DNA from: Parasporobacterium sp.
Lineage (GTDB): Bacteria; Bacillota; Clostridia; Lachnospirales; Lachnospiraceae
NCBI GenBank assembly: GCA_017459985.1
Contig: JAFUBX010000030.1
Location: forward strand, 1 to 64,000
Reading direction: 5' to 3'
Length of the DNA stretch: 64,000 bases
Part shown: piece by piece, positions 33,764 to 43,900 of the stretch
How positions within the stretch are numbered: the first letter of the stretch is position 1
Layout: each line of letters opens with the position of its first letter
The notes under the pieces: model-generated
Databases searched by the model: none
What the model was told of the DNA's origin: nothing
What the model saw: the letters and a program-made list of their open reading frames with translations, nothing else
Translations under genes and position numbers: made by a program

Positions 33764-34485
33764 ATCGGCTGGTAGCGGGATTTTTAAATAACGAGAGTTT
33801 CTTCGGAAGGCTGATGACGAAGATCGCCATTGTGGTGGGTGCGAACCTGATGTTTCTGGTGTTCTGCATCCCGGTGGTGACCATCGGTCCTTCCCTGGCG
33901 GCGCTGTATTATGTCATGATGGAGACTCTGTACAGAAATCATGCCCTGAATCCTTTCAAAACCTTCTGGAAGGGATTTAAGATGAACCTGAAGCAGGGGA
34001 TCCTGACCTGGCTGATCTTCCTGGCCATTGCAGTTCTGGCCTATTTCGATATCCGGTTCAGCTCCTGGGCCGGGGGGATCTTCTCGGTATTTCTGGTGGG
34101 GATCTACATCGTTCTGGCGGCCGCGATCATTCTGTACAGCTACCTGTATCCGGTGATGGCTGCCTTTAACGGGAAGATCCGGGACCTGTTTGCCAATTCC
34201 ATTTATTTTGCCTTTAAAAAACCGCTCCGGATGATCCTGCTGGTGGGAGTCGAAGCGGGGGCGGCCTTTCTGACCTACGGATTTCTGGAAATGCTTCCGC
34301 TCTGGGCATTCTGCTGGTTCTTCTTCGGATTCGGTGCAATCGCCATGCTGGGAGCCAAACTGTTGCTTCCTCTGTTTAAGCCCTTCCAGGAACAGCAATC
34401 CTCCGGTCAGACAAAGGAGATGGAGCCCCGGCTGTCCGATGACGATGAGGATTCCCTGGAGGATCTGGAAAAGCTGGATCTGTAG
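33760..34485 (+). CDS. YesL family (DUF624) membrane protein
   Basis: 241 residues. It starts at GTG (33760) overlapping the previous stop. The YesL/DUF624 form is seen in the N-terminal LVAGFLNNESFFGRLMTKIAIVVGANLMFLVFCIPVVTIGPSLAALYYVM, followed by four or five more spans and an acidic tail (SDDDEDSLEDLEKLDL). These proteins recur beside sugar ABC systems of the Bacillus yes/Clostridia msm type, where the function is not established. It may stabilise or couple permease components. Confidence 0.85.
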   Translation: MNRLVAGFLNNESFFGRLMTKIAIVVGANLMFLVFCIPVVTIGPSLAALYYVMMETLYRNHALNPFKTFWKGFKMNLKQGILTWLIFLAIAVLAYFDIRFSSWAGGIFSVFLVGIYIVLAAAIILYSYLYPVMAAFNGKIRDLFANSIYFAFKKPLRMILLVGVEAGAAFLTYGFLEMLPLWAFCWFFFGFGAIAMLGAKLLLPLFKPFQEQQSSGQTKEMEPRLSDDDEDSLEDLEKLDL

Positions 34486-34726
34486 ACATTCGGAAACACC
34501 AGTCAGTGCGGCTGGCAGGTGATTGTCAAAACAGCACAAAAATCAAAGCGGAATTTTGACATCAAATGGTGAAAAGTTACAAGAACAAACAAATTCACTG
34601 ATTCAATAAACATTCTGCCATATTCGAAAACAGGGTGGATTGATAAAATTATATCATCTAAAACTATGGCGCCTTTCCACTCCACTCCTTGGCAGGCGTA
34701 CATAAAAGAAAAGGAGAAGCTCCCTT
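34486..34726. other. Intergenic, no recognisable gene
   Basis: About 240 bases with no terminator-like hairpin I could define. A ribosome site AAGGAG at 34711 belongs to the short leader frame that follows. A promoter for the ATPase probably lies here. Confidence 0.4.
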
Positions 34727-34837
34727 ATGATTCAGGGTGCGGCAGTGTGGAGACCTGTCGTAATGCGTTCCGGGTTCTGCTCCCGGATCCGTGAGGCATT
34801 CGTTAGCGGTTGCTGGGATGCCGGAATCAGAAATTGA
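34727..34837 (+). CDS. Leader peptide of 36 residues, coupled to the ABC ATPase
   Basis: ATG at 34727 with AAGGAG ten bases upstream opens 36 codons (MIQGAAVWRPVVMRSGFCSR...) that end in TGA at 34835-34837. That stop shares its A with the ATPase start (TGATG). The ATPase itself has no ribosome site, so ribosomes finishing the leader could start it. The peptide has no recognised homologue, so this is a structural inference. Confidence 0.5.
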   Translation: MIQGAAVWRPVVMRSGFCSRIREAFVSGCWDAGIRN

Positions 34838-35991
34838 TGGCTGAAGTAAGTATCAGAAACTTGTTGAAGGTGTATGACAACAACATCACGTCGGTACATA
34901 ACTTTAACCTTGAGATCAAGGACAAAGAGTTCATTGTACTGGTCGGACCTTCCGGATGCGGCAAATCGACCTCACTGCGTATGATTGCCGGACTGGAAGA
35001 CATCACAGACGGCGAGCTGTATATTGACGGCAAGCTGGTGAATGACATTGCGCCGAAGGACAGGGATATCGCCATGGTATTCCAGAACTATGCTCTGTAT
35101 CCCCATATGTCCGTATATGACAACATGGCATTCGCACTGAAGCTGAAAAAGACACCAAGAGCGGATATCGACAAGAAGGTGAAGGAAGTCGCCGAGATCC
35201 TCGATATCACCCAGTACCTTGACCGGAAGCCGAAAGCACTTTCCGGCGGACAGAGACAGCGTGTGGCGATTGGCCGTGCCATGGTCCGTGATCCAAAGGT
35301 GTTCCTTATGGATGAGCCGCTTTCCAACCTGGATGCCAAGCTCAGGAACCAGATGAGAGCCGAGATCATCAAGCTGCGCAAGAAGATTGACACCACATTC
35401 ATGTATGTGACTCACGACCAGACCGAGGCCATGACCCTGGGCGACCGGATCGTTATCATGAAGGATGGTTATGTCAATCAGATCGGAACGCCCCAGGAGC
35501 TGTTCGACTGCCCGGTGAATCTGTTTGTTGCCGGATTTATCGGTATGCCGGTCATGAACTTCTTTGACGGAAGCAAACTGGAACTGAAGGACGGCAAGTA
35601 TTATGCCAATATCAAAGGCGCTGTGTTCGAACTCAGTGAATTCCAGCAGAAGGCACTGGCCCAGAACGGACAGCAGCCCTGCGATATCATTGCAGGCGTC
35701 CGTCCGCAGTACATTACCGTCGGAGAAGGTGATCTTCACGGAGAAGTGGAAGTTTCCGAGATGCTGGGAAGCGAAGTGGACCTTCATGTCAACTGCGGTG
35801 GCGACGATGTGGTGATGGTTCTTCAGACCATGAATCTGGAGGAGGACGTTTCCATCGGCGCACAGCTTGATTTCACCGTACAGCCGAGACTGATCCAGCT
35901 GTTTGACAAGGCAAGCGGAAACAATCTGATCTGGTATGACCAGGAGTCCGTGGACCGGCATGAAGCACATTGCAAACGGTACGATTTCTAG
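34837..35991 (+). CDS. msmX: MsmX/UgpC-type sugar ABC ATPase
   Basis: 384 residues. Walker [10 protein letters not shown], the Q-loop [13 protein letters not shown], signature [15 protein letters not shown], Walker [14 protein letters not shown] and the H-loop in [10 protein letters not shown] are all intact. The C-terminal 140 residues are the MOBE/OB regulatory domain of MalK-type ATPases ([23 protein letters not shown]). It energises the permeases at 28916 and 29827. Start chosen at 34837, overlapping the leader frame stop, as no ribosome site is near. Confidence 0.92.
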   Translation: MAEVSIRNLLKVYDNNITSVHNFNLEIKDKEFIVLVGPSGCGKSTSLRMIAGLEDITDGELYIDGKLVNDIAPKDRDIAMVFQNYALYPHMSVYDNMAFALKLKKTPRADIDKKVKEVAEILDITQYLDRKPKALSGGQRQRVAIGRAMVRDPKVFLMDEPLSNLDAKLRNQMRAEIIKLRKKIDTTFMYVTHDQTEAMTLGDRIVIMKDGYVNQIGTPQELFDCPVNLFVAGFIGMPVMNFFDGSKLELKDGKYYANIKGAVFELSEFQQKALAQNGQQPCDIIAGVRPQYITVGEGDLHGEVEVSEMLGSEVDLHVNCGGDDVVMVLQTMNLEEDVSIGAQLDFTVQPRLIQLFDKASGNNLIWYDQESVDRHEAHCKRYDF

Positions 35992-36040
35992 GTACAATAG
36001 TCCTGCCGGAAATCATTTCAACTGTCAATAATTTTTATCA

Positions 36041-36070
36041 CTGCTCCGGCAATCAGCCGGAGCAGTTTAT
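36041..36070 (+). terminator. Terminator-like hairpin after msmX
   Basis: CTGCTCCGGC-AATCA-GCCGGAGCAG, a 10-bp perfect stem, then TTTAT. Confidence 0.65.
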
Positions 36071-36085
36071 CTGATAGGACCCTAC

Positions 36086-38032
36086 ATGGACAAGAATTAC
36101 TATCCGCTGGCACTGAAGGCGGGGCAGAAACAGTATAAAGAAGACCTGGCCAGGAAAGAGTCTGCCTTTCTTCCTGCCCTGGACGAGATGCTCACCATGG
36201 AGCAGATGGCCCGGAAGGTCGATCTGGGACTGGTGCAGATCCCTGCAGAGCTGATTGTCGGCACCAAATCCGTCGGAAGAACCGCCTCCTTTGCCTCCAA
36301 TTTCATGCCGCTGGCGGAGGATGGCAGCGAGTTCGCTTCGAAATGGAAGAATCTGTGCAGCAGCCATCTGGAGGAGGGGATCCGGGATCCCATCAAGGCC
36401 TGGGAATACAGGAATCGGTTCTATGTGGAGGAAGGCAATAAGCGGGTCAGTGTCCTGAAGTTCTTCGAGGCCGTCAGCATTCCCGGTCTGGTTACAAGAA
36501 TCCTTCCGGAGCCAGATGGCAGCGAAGAAACGGAGCTTTATTATGAATTCCTGGATTTCTATCAGATCACGAAGGTGAATTTTATCGAATTCTCCAGGAA
36601 AGGATCCTACAAAAAGTTTCTTCAGTTGATGGGACGGGAGGACCGCTCCGGCTGGGACGAAGAGGTCGTCAAGAAGCTGCGGACGGACTTTTTCTATTTC
36701 CGCAGAGCCTTTTCCGAACTGGGCGGTGATAAACTGGAGATCACCGCAGCGGATGCCATGCTGCAGTATATGAGCATCTATGGATATGATGCCATCCGGG
36801 GATCCTCCCATGAGGAGATTCGAGGTGTCCTTTCCAAGGTGTGGCAGGAGATCACCCTGATTCAGGAGCCGCAGCCCATCAGTATCATTGAAGATCCGGA
36901 GAAGGACAGTACTCCGGGGATCTTATCCCGGATCATTCCGGCAATTCCCTGGCCCAGGACGGTGGTGAAGGTATTGTTCCTGTACAGCCGCCGGCCGGAG
37001 GATTCCAACTGGGTTTCCGGACATGAAAAGGGCAGGCTTGAGGTCCAGGAACGCCTGCAGGGCCGGGTGGAAACGGAAACGGCGGTGTGTTCCGGGGAGG
37101 AAGAGGCCGAACAGGTGATGCAAAAGGCCATTGAACAGGGCGTTCATGTGATCTTTGCCACCGCGTCGGAGATGCTGAACGCCTGCCTGAAGGTGGCGAT
37201 CGACCATCCCCAGACGTCGATCCTCAATTGTTCGCTGAATGTCTCCCACCGGTATCTGCGGACCTATTATCCCAGAATGTACGAGGCCAAGTTCATCTCG
37301 GGAGCCATTGCCGGGGCGATGTGCAGCAATGACAGGATCGGGTACATCAACAATTATCCGGTCTATGGGAATATTGCGGAAGTCAACGCCTTCGCCAGGG
37401 GGGTGCAGCTGTCCAATGCCCACGCCAGGGTTTATCTGGAATGGGCGGATGATTCTTCCATCAATGAGAAGGCCCGGCAGCTTCTTGATCAGGGAATCAG
37501 CCTGATCTCCGTGCGGAACCGGAGCCGTTCCGACGGGAAAGAAAAGGACCTGTTCGGTCTGCAGCTGGTGGAAGATCACAAGGTGACGGAACTGGTCTCT
37601 CCGGTCTGGAACTGGGGCGCTTATTATGAGCAGATTCTCCGGAGCATTCTGGATGGCAGTTTCTTCGGAAAGGAAACGAAACAGACGAAATCCCTCAATT
37701 ATTACTGGGGGATGTCCTCCAATGTGGTGGGAATCGAATTTTCCGAATCCCTTCCCCGGGGCATCCGGTATCTGGGAGAACTGATCCACAAGGCCATCCG
37801 TATGGGAGTCTGCCGGCCGTTCTATGATCCGCAGCTGGATGAACAGGGCAACATGCAGTGGCATAATATCAAGGCGACCATCAGTATGGAGGAGATCATC
37901 CGGATGGACTGGCTGGAGCCCAATATCGTCGGATCCATTCCGACCTACGAGCAGCTGGATGAAAAGGCGAAGAAACTGGTGGACGTGATCGGCGTCCGGA
38001 CCGCCAGAAAGGATCAGGACGAAACCATATGA
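36086..38032 (+). CDS. Cytosolic BMP-domain protein with a ParB/sulfiredoxin-like N-terminus
   Basis: 648 residues. There is no signal peptide or membrane span, although the C-terminal half (about 290-640) is a BMP/Med family solute-binding domain: KVLFLYSRRPEDSNWVSGHEKGR, then EAKFISGAIAGAMCSNDRIGYI. The N-terminal 250 residues contain WEYRNRFYVEEGNKRVSVLKFFEAVSIPG, which resembles the ParB/sulfiredoxin nucleoside-binding fold, plus a helical middle. BMP proteins elsewhere bind nucleosides or sugars outside the cell; here the domain would act inside as a sensor. It overlaps the metallophosphoesterase by four bases. It is likely a co-transcribed regulator of sugar use, which is inference. Confidence 0.75.
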   Translation: MDKNYYPLALKAGQKQYKEDLARKESAFLPALDEMLTMEQMARKVDLGLVQIPAELIVGTKSVGRTASFASNFMPLAEDGSEFASKWKNLCSSHLEEGIRDPIKAWEYRNRFYVEEGNKRVSVLKFFEAVSIPGLVTRILPEPDGSEETELYYEFLDFYQITKVNFIEFSRKGSYKKFLQLMGREDRSGWDEEVVKKLRTDFFYFRRAFSELGGDKLEITAADAMLQYMSIYGYDAIRGSSHEEIRGVLSKVWQEITLIQEPQPISIIEDPEKDSTPGILSRIIPAIPWPRTVVKVLFLYSRRPEDSNWVSGHEKGRLEVQERLQGRVETETAVCSGEEEAEQVMQKAIEQGVHVIFATASEMLNACLKVAIDHPQTSILNCSLNVSHRYLRTYYPRMYEAKFISGAIAGAMCSNDRIGYINNYPVYGNIAEVNAFARGVQLSNAHARVYLEWADDSSINEKARQLLDQGISLISVRNRSRSDGKEKDLFGLQLVEDHKVTELVSPVWNWGAYYEQILRSILDGSFFGKETKQTKSLNYYWGMSSNVVGIEFSESLPRGIRYLGELIHKAIRMGVCRPFYDPQLDEQGNMQWHNIKATISMEEIIRMDWLEPNIVGSIPTYEQLDEKAKKLVDVIGVRTARKDQDETI

Positions 38033-38634
38033 ACATCCTTGTGCTGGCGGATCTGGAAAGCAAACGGTTCTATGATTACTATACCCCGGGCAGACTGGAC
38101 GGATTTGACCTGATCATCTCCTGCGGGGATCTTTCCAGGGAATATCTGGAATTTCTGGTAACCATGGCCAGGTGTCCCTTGCTCTATGTTCACGGAAATC
38201 ACGATGATGCCTTTGACAAGGATCCTCCGGGCGGATGCATCTGTATCGAAGACGACATCTTTGTGTACCGGGGCGTGAGATTCTTCGGTCTGGGAGGGTC
38301 CTACCGGTATAAGGATTCCGGGGAGCATATGTATACGGAACTGCAGATGCGGTGGCGGGTCTGGAAATGCGGATTCCGGATCCGGAAGAACAAAGGGTTT
38401 GACGTTCTGGTCACCCATGCCCCGGCCTTCGGGATCGGGGACAGCGAACACATTTCCCACCGGGGATTCAAGACCTTCGTGCATCTGATGGAGAAATACC
38501 GGCCGAAATATCTGCTGCATGGACATATGCACCGGAACTACGGACCCGGGATCCCCCAGGTCAGGTCCTATCAGAATACGACGGTAGTGAATGCATTTGA
38601 ATATTATCAGTTGAATTATCAGGAGCAGACATGA
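38029..38634 (+). CDS. Metallophosphoesterase
   Basis: 201 residues, translationally coupled on both sides (ATGA at 38029 and at 38631). The calcineurin-type motifs are GDLSREY, GNHDD, THAPAFG and HGHMHRN. The first motif, normally D-x-H, reads ADLES: the Asp is present and the usual His is replaced by Glu. That is tolerated in some members. The substrate could be a cyclic nucleotide, a phosphosugar or a nucleotide; none can be chosen from the sequence. Confidence 0.8.
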   Translation: MNILVLADLESKRFYDYYTPGRLDGFDLIISCGDLSREYLEFLVTMARCPLLYVHGNHDDAFDKDPPGGCICIEDDIFVYRGVRFFGLGGSYRYKDSGEHMYTELQMRWRVWKCGFRIRKNKGFDVLVTHAPAFGIGDSEHISHRGFKTFVHLMEKYRPKYLLHGHMHRNYGPGIPQVRSYQNTTVVNAFEYYQLNYQEQT

Positions 38635-39038
38635 TCTTTTATTTAGCGCTATTTTTACTGATGTGGAGCATGATCTTCAGTGCGGCAAGGTTCCTGCAGT
38701 ATTTCCGGATCCTGCGGAATTATAAGGAACATGCGGTTGCAACTGTGGTCAATGTGACAAAACGGATGGCCATGAGAAAGCATGAGAAAAAGGCCGTCAA
38801 TGTCACATTGGAATATGAGATCGACGGCAAACCGGGACGCAGCGAAGTTCCGGTGGAATCGAAATATGCGGAGAATTTCGCCCTGGGGAAGGAAGTTCCC
38901 ATACGGTATTATGTTGCGGAGAACGGAGCGGTTCATATTGCTTCCGATAATGATTCCATAAAGAAATTCATGATCGGGCATCTGGCCGCGGTCATACTGG
39001 AAATCACAGCGTTTGTATTGATCTGGATCTATATGTAG
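38631..39038 (+). CDS. DUF3592-like small membrane protein
   Basis: 135 residues: an N-terminal span FYLALFLLMWSMIFSAARFL, an exposed middle domain (ATVVNVTKRMAMRKHEKKAVNVTLEYEIDG..RSEVPVESKYAENFALGKEVPIRYY) and a C-terminal span AAVILEITAFVLIWIYM. The domain resembles DUF3592, whose function is unknown. It is coupled to the metallophosphoesterase stop. Confidence 0.65.
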   Translation: MIFYLALFLLMWSMIFSAARFLQYFRILRNYKEHAVATVVNVTKRMAMRKHEKKAVNVTLEYEIDGKPGRSEVPVESKYAENFALGKEVPIRYYVAENGAVHIASDNDSIKKFMIGHLAAVILEITAFVLIWIYM

Positions 39039-39047
39039 GAGACGGCT

Positions 39048-40892
39048 ATGGAAATGAAAAACACGGAAGAGATGTATCAGGAAAGACTGGCACGGCATAT
39101 TGACGAGATCAAATGGCTCTATATGGAGCTGTATGATAACGAGGCAATGCTGCAGGAGCTGCTGCAGCAGATGCACGTGTTCTATGAGCAGCGGGGCATC
39201 GCCCTGCGCGGCAGCGATGAGCGCCGGGAAAGCAATCCCGCCTGGTATAAGGGCAATGAGATGCTGGGCATGATGCTGTATATCGAGAACTTTGCGGGGA
39301 CGCTCCGGGGCGTCCGGGACAAGATCGGGTATCTTAGGGAGAGCAATGTCAACTATATTCATCTGATGCCGTTTCTGGATACCCCGGAAGGACGTTCCGA
39401 CGGAGGGTACGCGGTTTCGGATTTCCGGAAGGTCCGGGAGGATCTGGGAACCATCGAGGATCTGCGGGATCTGGCGGAGGCCTGTCATGAACAGGGCATC
39501 AATCTCTGCATGGATTTCGTCATGAACCACACTTCGGAAGATCATGAATGGGCGGTGAAAGCCCGGCAGGGGGACGGAGAGTATATGTCCCGGTATTTTT
39601 TCTTCGATCATTATGATATTCCGGCTCAGTATGAACAGACCGTGCCTCAGGTGTTCCCGACGACCGCGCCGGGGAACTTCACCTGGTGCGAAGAGGTCCG
39701 GCATTATGTGATGACCACCTTCTATCCCTATCAGTGGGATCTGAATTATAAGAATCCCAGAGTCTTCAATGAGATGATGTACAATTTCCTGTTCCTGGCT
39801 AACTGCGGCATCGACATCATGCGGATCGACGCGGTTCCTTACATCTGGAAGGAACTGGGAACCAGCTGCCGGAACCTGCCGAAGGTCCATACCATTGTCC
39901 GGATCATGCGCATGATTTCGGAGGTGGTGTGTCCGGGGGTTCTGCTTTTAGGCGAGGTAGTGATGGAGCCCCGGAAGGTCGTTCCCTATTTCGGTACTCT
40001 GGAAAAACCGGAATGCCATATGCTGTACAATGTGACCACCATGGCGACGACCTGGCATACGGTGGCCACCCGCGACACCAGGCTGTTGAAGCGGCAGCTG
40101 GATATCGTGAATGATCTTCCCAAGGACTATGTGTTCCTGAATTATCTGCGCTGCCATGATGACATCGGCTGGGGCCTGGACTATGAAACCCTGAAAACGG
40201 AGGGATTTGAGGAGATTCCCCATAAGCGGTATCTGAACAATTATTTTCTGGGATTGGACGGATACAGCGACAGCCGGGGACGGCTGTACAATGACGATCC
40301 GGTGACCCAGGATGCCCGGATGTGCGCCACCACGGCGTCCCTGTGCGGTCTGGAGCAGGCCCTGAAAGAAGAGGATGAAGAGAAGATCACGGAATCCGTG
40401 AACATGATTCTGACGCTGCATGCCTTTATGTTCCTGTTGTCCGGGATCCCGGTGATCTACAGCGGAGACGAGATTGGCCAGCTGAATGATTACAGTTACG
40501 AACAGGATCCGAAGAAAGCGGATGATTCCCGCTATGTGCACCGGGGAGCCTTCCAATGGGAGCAGGCGTCCTTAAGAACGGATCCGGATACACCTCAGGG
40601 CAGGATCTTTCAGGAAATCTCCCGGATGGAGACCATCCGCAGAACCGAGGAACTGTTCCGCAGTGAGGCGGCGGTCTGGACCATAGATACCGGAGAGAAG
40701 GAACTGCTTTCCATTGGCCGGTATCTCAATAAAGAGAAGCTGATCGGGATCTTCAATTTCAGCGAACGGGCCAAAGTGGCCCATTACTCCGAGGATGGCC
40801 TGTTTACGGACCTGATGACCTCAAAGATTCAGGCGCTGGAAGAGCCGGAGATCCCTGCCCACAGTTTTGTGTGGCTGAAAAAGACATTTTAA
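39048..40892 (+). CDS. GH13 amylosucrase/sucrose-hydrolase type enzyme
   Basis: 614 residues, cytoplasmic, with AGGAGACGGCT before the ATG. The 90-residue helical N-terminal domain and the Tyr-Lys-Gly pattern (NPAWYKGNEMLGMMLYIENFAG) resemble the amylosucrase branch of GH13 (subfamily 4). Catalytic residues are Asp261 in MRIDAVP (nucleophile), Glu303 in LLLGEVVM (acid/base) and the Asp of RCHDDIGWG (stabiliser). Its products would be fructose plus either glucose, glucose-1-phosphate or glucan; a fructokinase follows in the operon, so sucrose as substrate is likely. Confidence 0.9.
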   Translation: MEMKNTEEMYQERLARHIDEIKWLYMELYDNEAMLQELLQQMHVFYEQRGIALRGSDERRESNPAWYKGNEMLGMMLYIENFAGTLRGVRDKIGYLRESNVNYIHLMPFLDTPEGRSDGGYAVSDFRKVREDLGTIEDLRDLAEACHEQGINLCMDFVMNHTSEDHEWAVKARQGDGEYMSRYFFFDHYDIPAQYEQTVPQVFPTTAPGNFTWCEEVRHYVMTTFYPYQWDLNYKNPRVFNEMMYNFLFLANCGIDIMRIDAVPYIWKELGTSCRNLPKVHTIVRIMRMISEVVCPGVLLLGEVVMEPRKVVPYFGTLEKPECHMLYNVTTMATTWHTVATRDTRLLKRQLDIVNDLPKDYVFLNYLRCHDDIGWGLDYETLKTEGFEEIPHKRYLNNYFLGLDGYSDSRGRLYNDDPVTQDARMCATTASLCGLEQALKEEDEEKITESVNMILTLHAFMFLLSGIPVIYSGDEIGQLNDYSYEQDPKKADDSRYVHRGAFQWEQASLRTDPDTPQGRIFQEISRMETIRRTEELFRSEAAVWTIDTGEKELLSIGRYLNKEKLIGIFNFSERAKVAHYSEDGLFTDLMTSKIQALEEPEIPAHSFVWLKKTF

Positions 40893-40901
40893 GGAGCTGG
40901 T

Positions 40902-43900
40902 ATGAGTACTTTGATTCAGTTGTTAAGCGATCCGCAGTATTTTCAGGAAAACCGGATGGACGCCCATTCCGATCACATCGCCTGTGCGCCGGAAGATAAA
41001 GGCTGCACCAGCCTCCGAAGTTCTTTAAACGGACTCTGGAAATTTCATTACAGCAAGGATCTGCGGCATCTGCCGGAGGGGTTTGAACAGCCGGAGGCGG
41101 ATCTGTCCAAATGGGATGAGATCCGGGTTCCCGGGCATATCCAGCTGCAGGGCTATGATATCCCGCAGTATGTCAATGTCCAGTACCCCTGGGATGGAAA
41201 GGAAGCTCTGGAGCCGGGACAGGCGCCGGAACGACTGAATCCTACCGGCAGCTATATGAAGGAATTTACGCTTCCGGAGTCTTTCGCGGGAAAGCGTATC
41301 TTCGTGTCTTTTCAGGGTGTGGAAAGCAGTTTCCGGGTCTGGCTGAACGGAACGTATATCGGATTTTCCTCCGACAGCTTCACCCCCTCGGAATTCGAAC
41401 TGACCGATGCGCTGATCTCCGGCAGTAACCGGCTGTGCGTCCAGGTGTATAAATGGTATTCCGGCAGCTGGCTGGAGGACCAGGATTTCTTCCGTTTTTC
41501 CGGAATCTTCCGGGATGTGTATCTCTATGCGGTTCCGGAACATCATATTTATAACCTGAAGGTGGATGCAGATTATGATCAGGGACAAAGGCCGGAAGAA
41601 GATCTGACCGGCAGGATCCGTGTGTGTATGGAATTTCTGGAAACAGCGGCGGATGTCCGGATGGAGCTGACGGATCCGGATGGCACGGTCCTGGAAACCC
41701 GGACGGTGCAGGCACCGAAGGAAGGCCGGGAAAGTACAGGAGACTTCACTGTCCCTCATCCGAAACTCTGGAGCGCTGAGGATCCGAACCTTTATCAGCT
41801 GCGGCTTACGGTCCTGGATCCGGAGGGCAGGGAAGAAGAGATCATTACCCAGAAGGTGGGGATCCGGCATTTTGAGATGGACGGAACGGTCATGAAGCTC
41901 AACGGAAAGCGGATCGTATTCAAAGGCGTCAATCGTCATGAATTCAGTACAGATCACGGAAGGGTTGTCTCCCGGGAGGAACTGCTCAAGGATCTGTATA
42001 CCATGAAACGGCATAATATTAATGCCATCAGGCTGTGTCATTATCCCAATTCCTCCGGAATCTATCAGCTGGCGGACGAGCTGGGGTTTTATCTGATCGA
42101 TGAGTGCAATATGGAGACCCATGGCAGCTGGGATGTGGTGGAGAGGGGGATCCGTCCCCGTTCCCATGCAGTTCCGGGAGACCATATGGAGTATCAGGCG
42201 ATGCTTCTGGATCGGGTAGATTCCATGTATCAGCGGGACAAAAACCATCCTTCGATCCTGATCTGGTCCTGCGGGAATGAATCCTTCGGAGGCCCGGTGA
42301 TCCATGCCATGAGCCGCCGGTTCAAAGAACTGGATCCTTCAAGGCTGGTGCATTATGAAGGGATTTTCCATGACCGTTCTTTCCCGGATACCAGCGACAT
42401 GGAAAGCCAGATGTATACTCCGGTGGCGGGAATCCGGCAGTTTCTGAAGGAACACCGGGACAAACCCTTTATCTGCTGCGAATATATGCACGCCATGGGC
42501 AATTCCTGCGGAGCTCTGTATAAATATACGGATCTTACGGAGGAAGAAGAGCTGTATCAGGGCGGATTTATCTGGGATTATATTGATCAGGCCATCCGCC
42601 GGAAGGACCGTTACGGAAAGGAATATTTCGCCTATGGCGGCGATCTGGGAGACCGGCCGAACGACGGGGATTTCTCCGGGGACGGGATCGTGGACGGCAA
42701 CCGGAATCCTACTCCCAAGACCTTCGAAGTGAAAGCCTGTTATCAGAATATAGAGGCACAGATCAGCGAAACCCGGTTCCGGGTGATCAACAAAAGTCTG
42801 TTTACCAATACCGACCGCTATGACTGCGTTATTTCTTTATACAAGGAAGGGATCCTTCAGCGGGAGGAAATAGTGGAAACGGCGGTTCCGGCCGGGGAAT
42901 CCGGCTGGTATACGCTGCCCTTCGGCATCCCGGCCGAGCCGGGGGAATACTGTGTGAATGCGGCATTCTGCCTGAAAGAAGATCAGCCCTGGGCACAGAA
43001 GGGATATGAGATCGCCTTTTCCCAGAAGGTGTTCCCGATGGCTGATTCTGAGCCGGCCGCTTCCGGACCGGATCTTCCGGAGGTGATCGAGGGCGATTAC
43101 AATCTCGGGATCCGGGGAGCGCAGTTTGAACTGCTGTTCTCCAGACTGTACGGAGGATTGGTTTCTTACCGGTATAAGGGAAGGGAACTGCTGGCAGGTC
43201 AGCCGCGGCCCAATTTCTGGCGGGCTCCGACGGATAATGACCGGGGAAATATGGGTCCCTTCCGTTCTGCCCAGTGGAAGATCGCCAGCCTCTATCAGGA
43301 CCACAAAAATGTCGCGGACCTTTCTGCCTTTGCGCGGCTGGAAAATCCTGCAGTCCGCATCGCAGGAAATAAGGTGGAGGTACTTTATACCTATTATCTG
43401 CCGACAATTCCGGCCCATTCCTGCGTTCTTCGGTATCTGGTGGACGGAAACGGCACGGTGGAGGTCTCATTGGAATATGAACCTCCGGAGAAGGGAACAC
43501 TCCCTGATTTTCCGGAATTTTCGGTCCAGTTCAAGCTGGATGCGGACTATCGCCGGATGGAATGGTACGGCTGTGGCCCGGCGGACTGCTATTGCGACCG
43601 GGAAAGAGGGGCCCGTCTGGGGATCTTCCGGTCTGACGCGGCGGAGCAGACGGCCAATTATCTGCTGCCCCAGGAAAGCGGAAATCATACGAAGGTACGC
43701 TGGATGGAGGTGACGGATGAGGCGGGATACGGCCTTCGGTTTGACTGCGGCGGAAAGGAAGTCTGTGTAAGTCCATGGTCTGTCCATGAGCTGGAAGAAG
43801 CACAGCATTCCTGCGAACTGCCTCCGGTCCATTTCACCTATGTCCGGATCGGCCGGCAGATGGGGATCGGCGGAGACGACAGCTGGGGGGCCATGACCCA

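Noticed and set aside
36086-38032. A normal exported BMP lipoprotein
   Set aside because: No signal peptide, no lipobox Cys and an extra 280-residue N-terminal domain.
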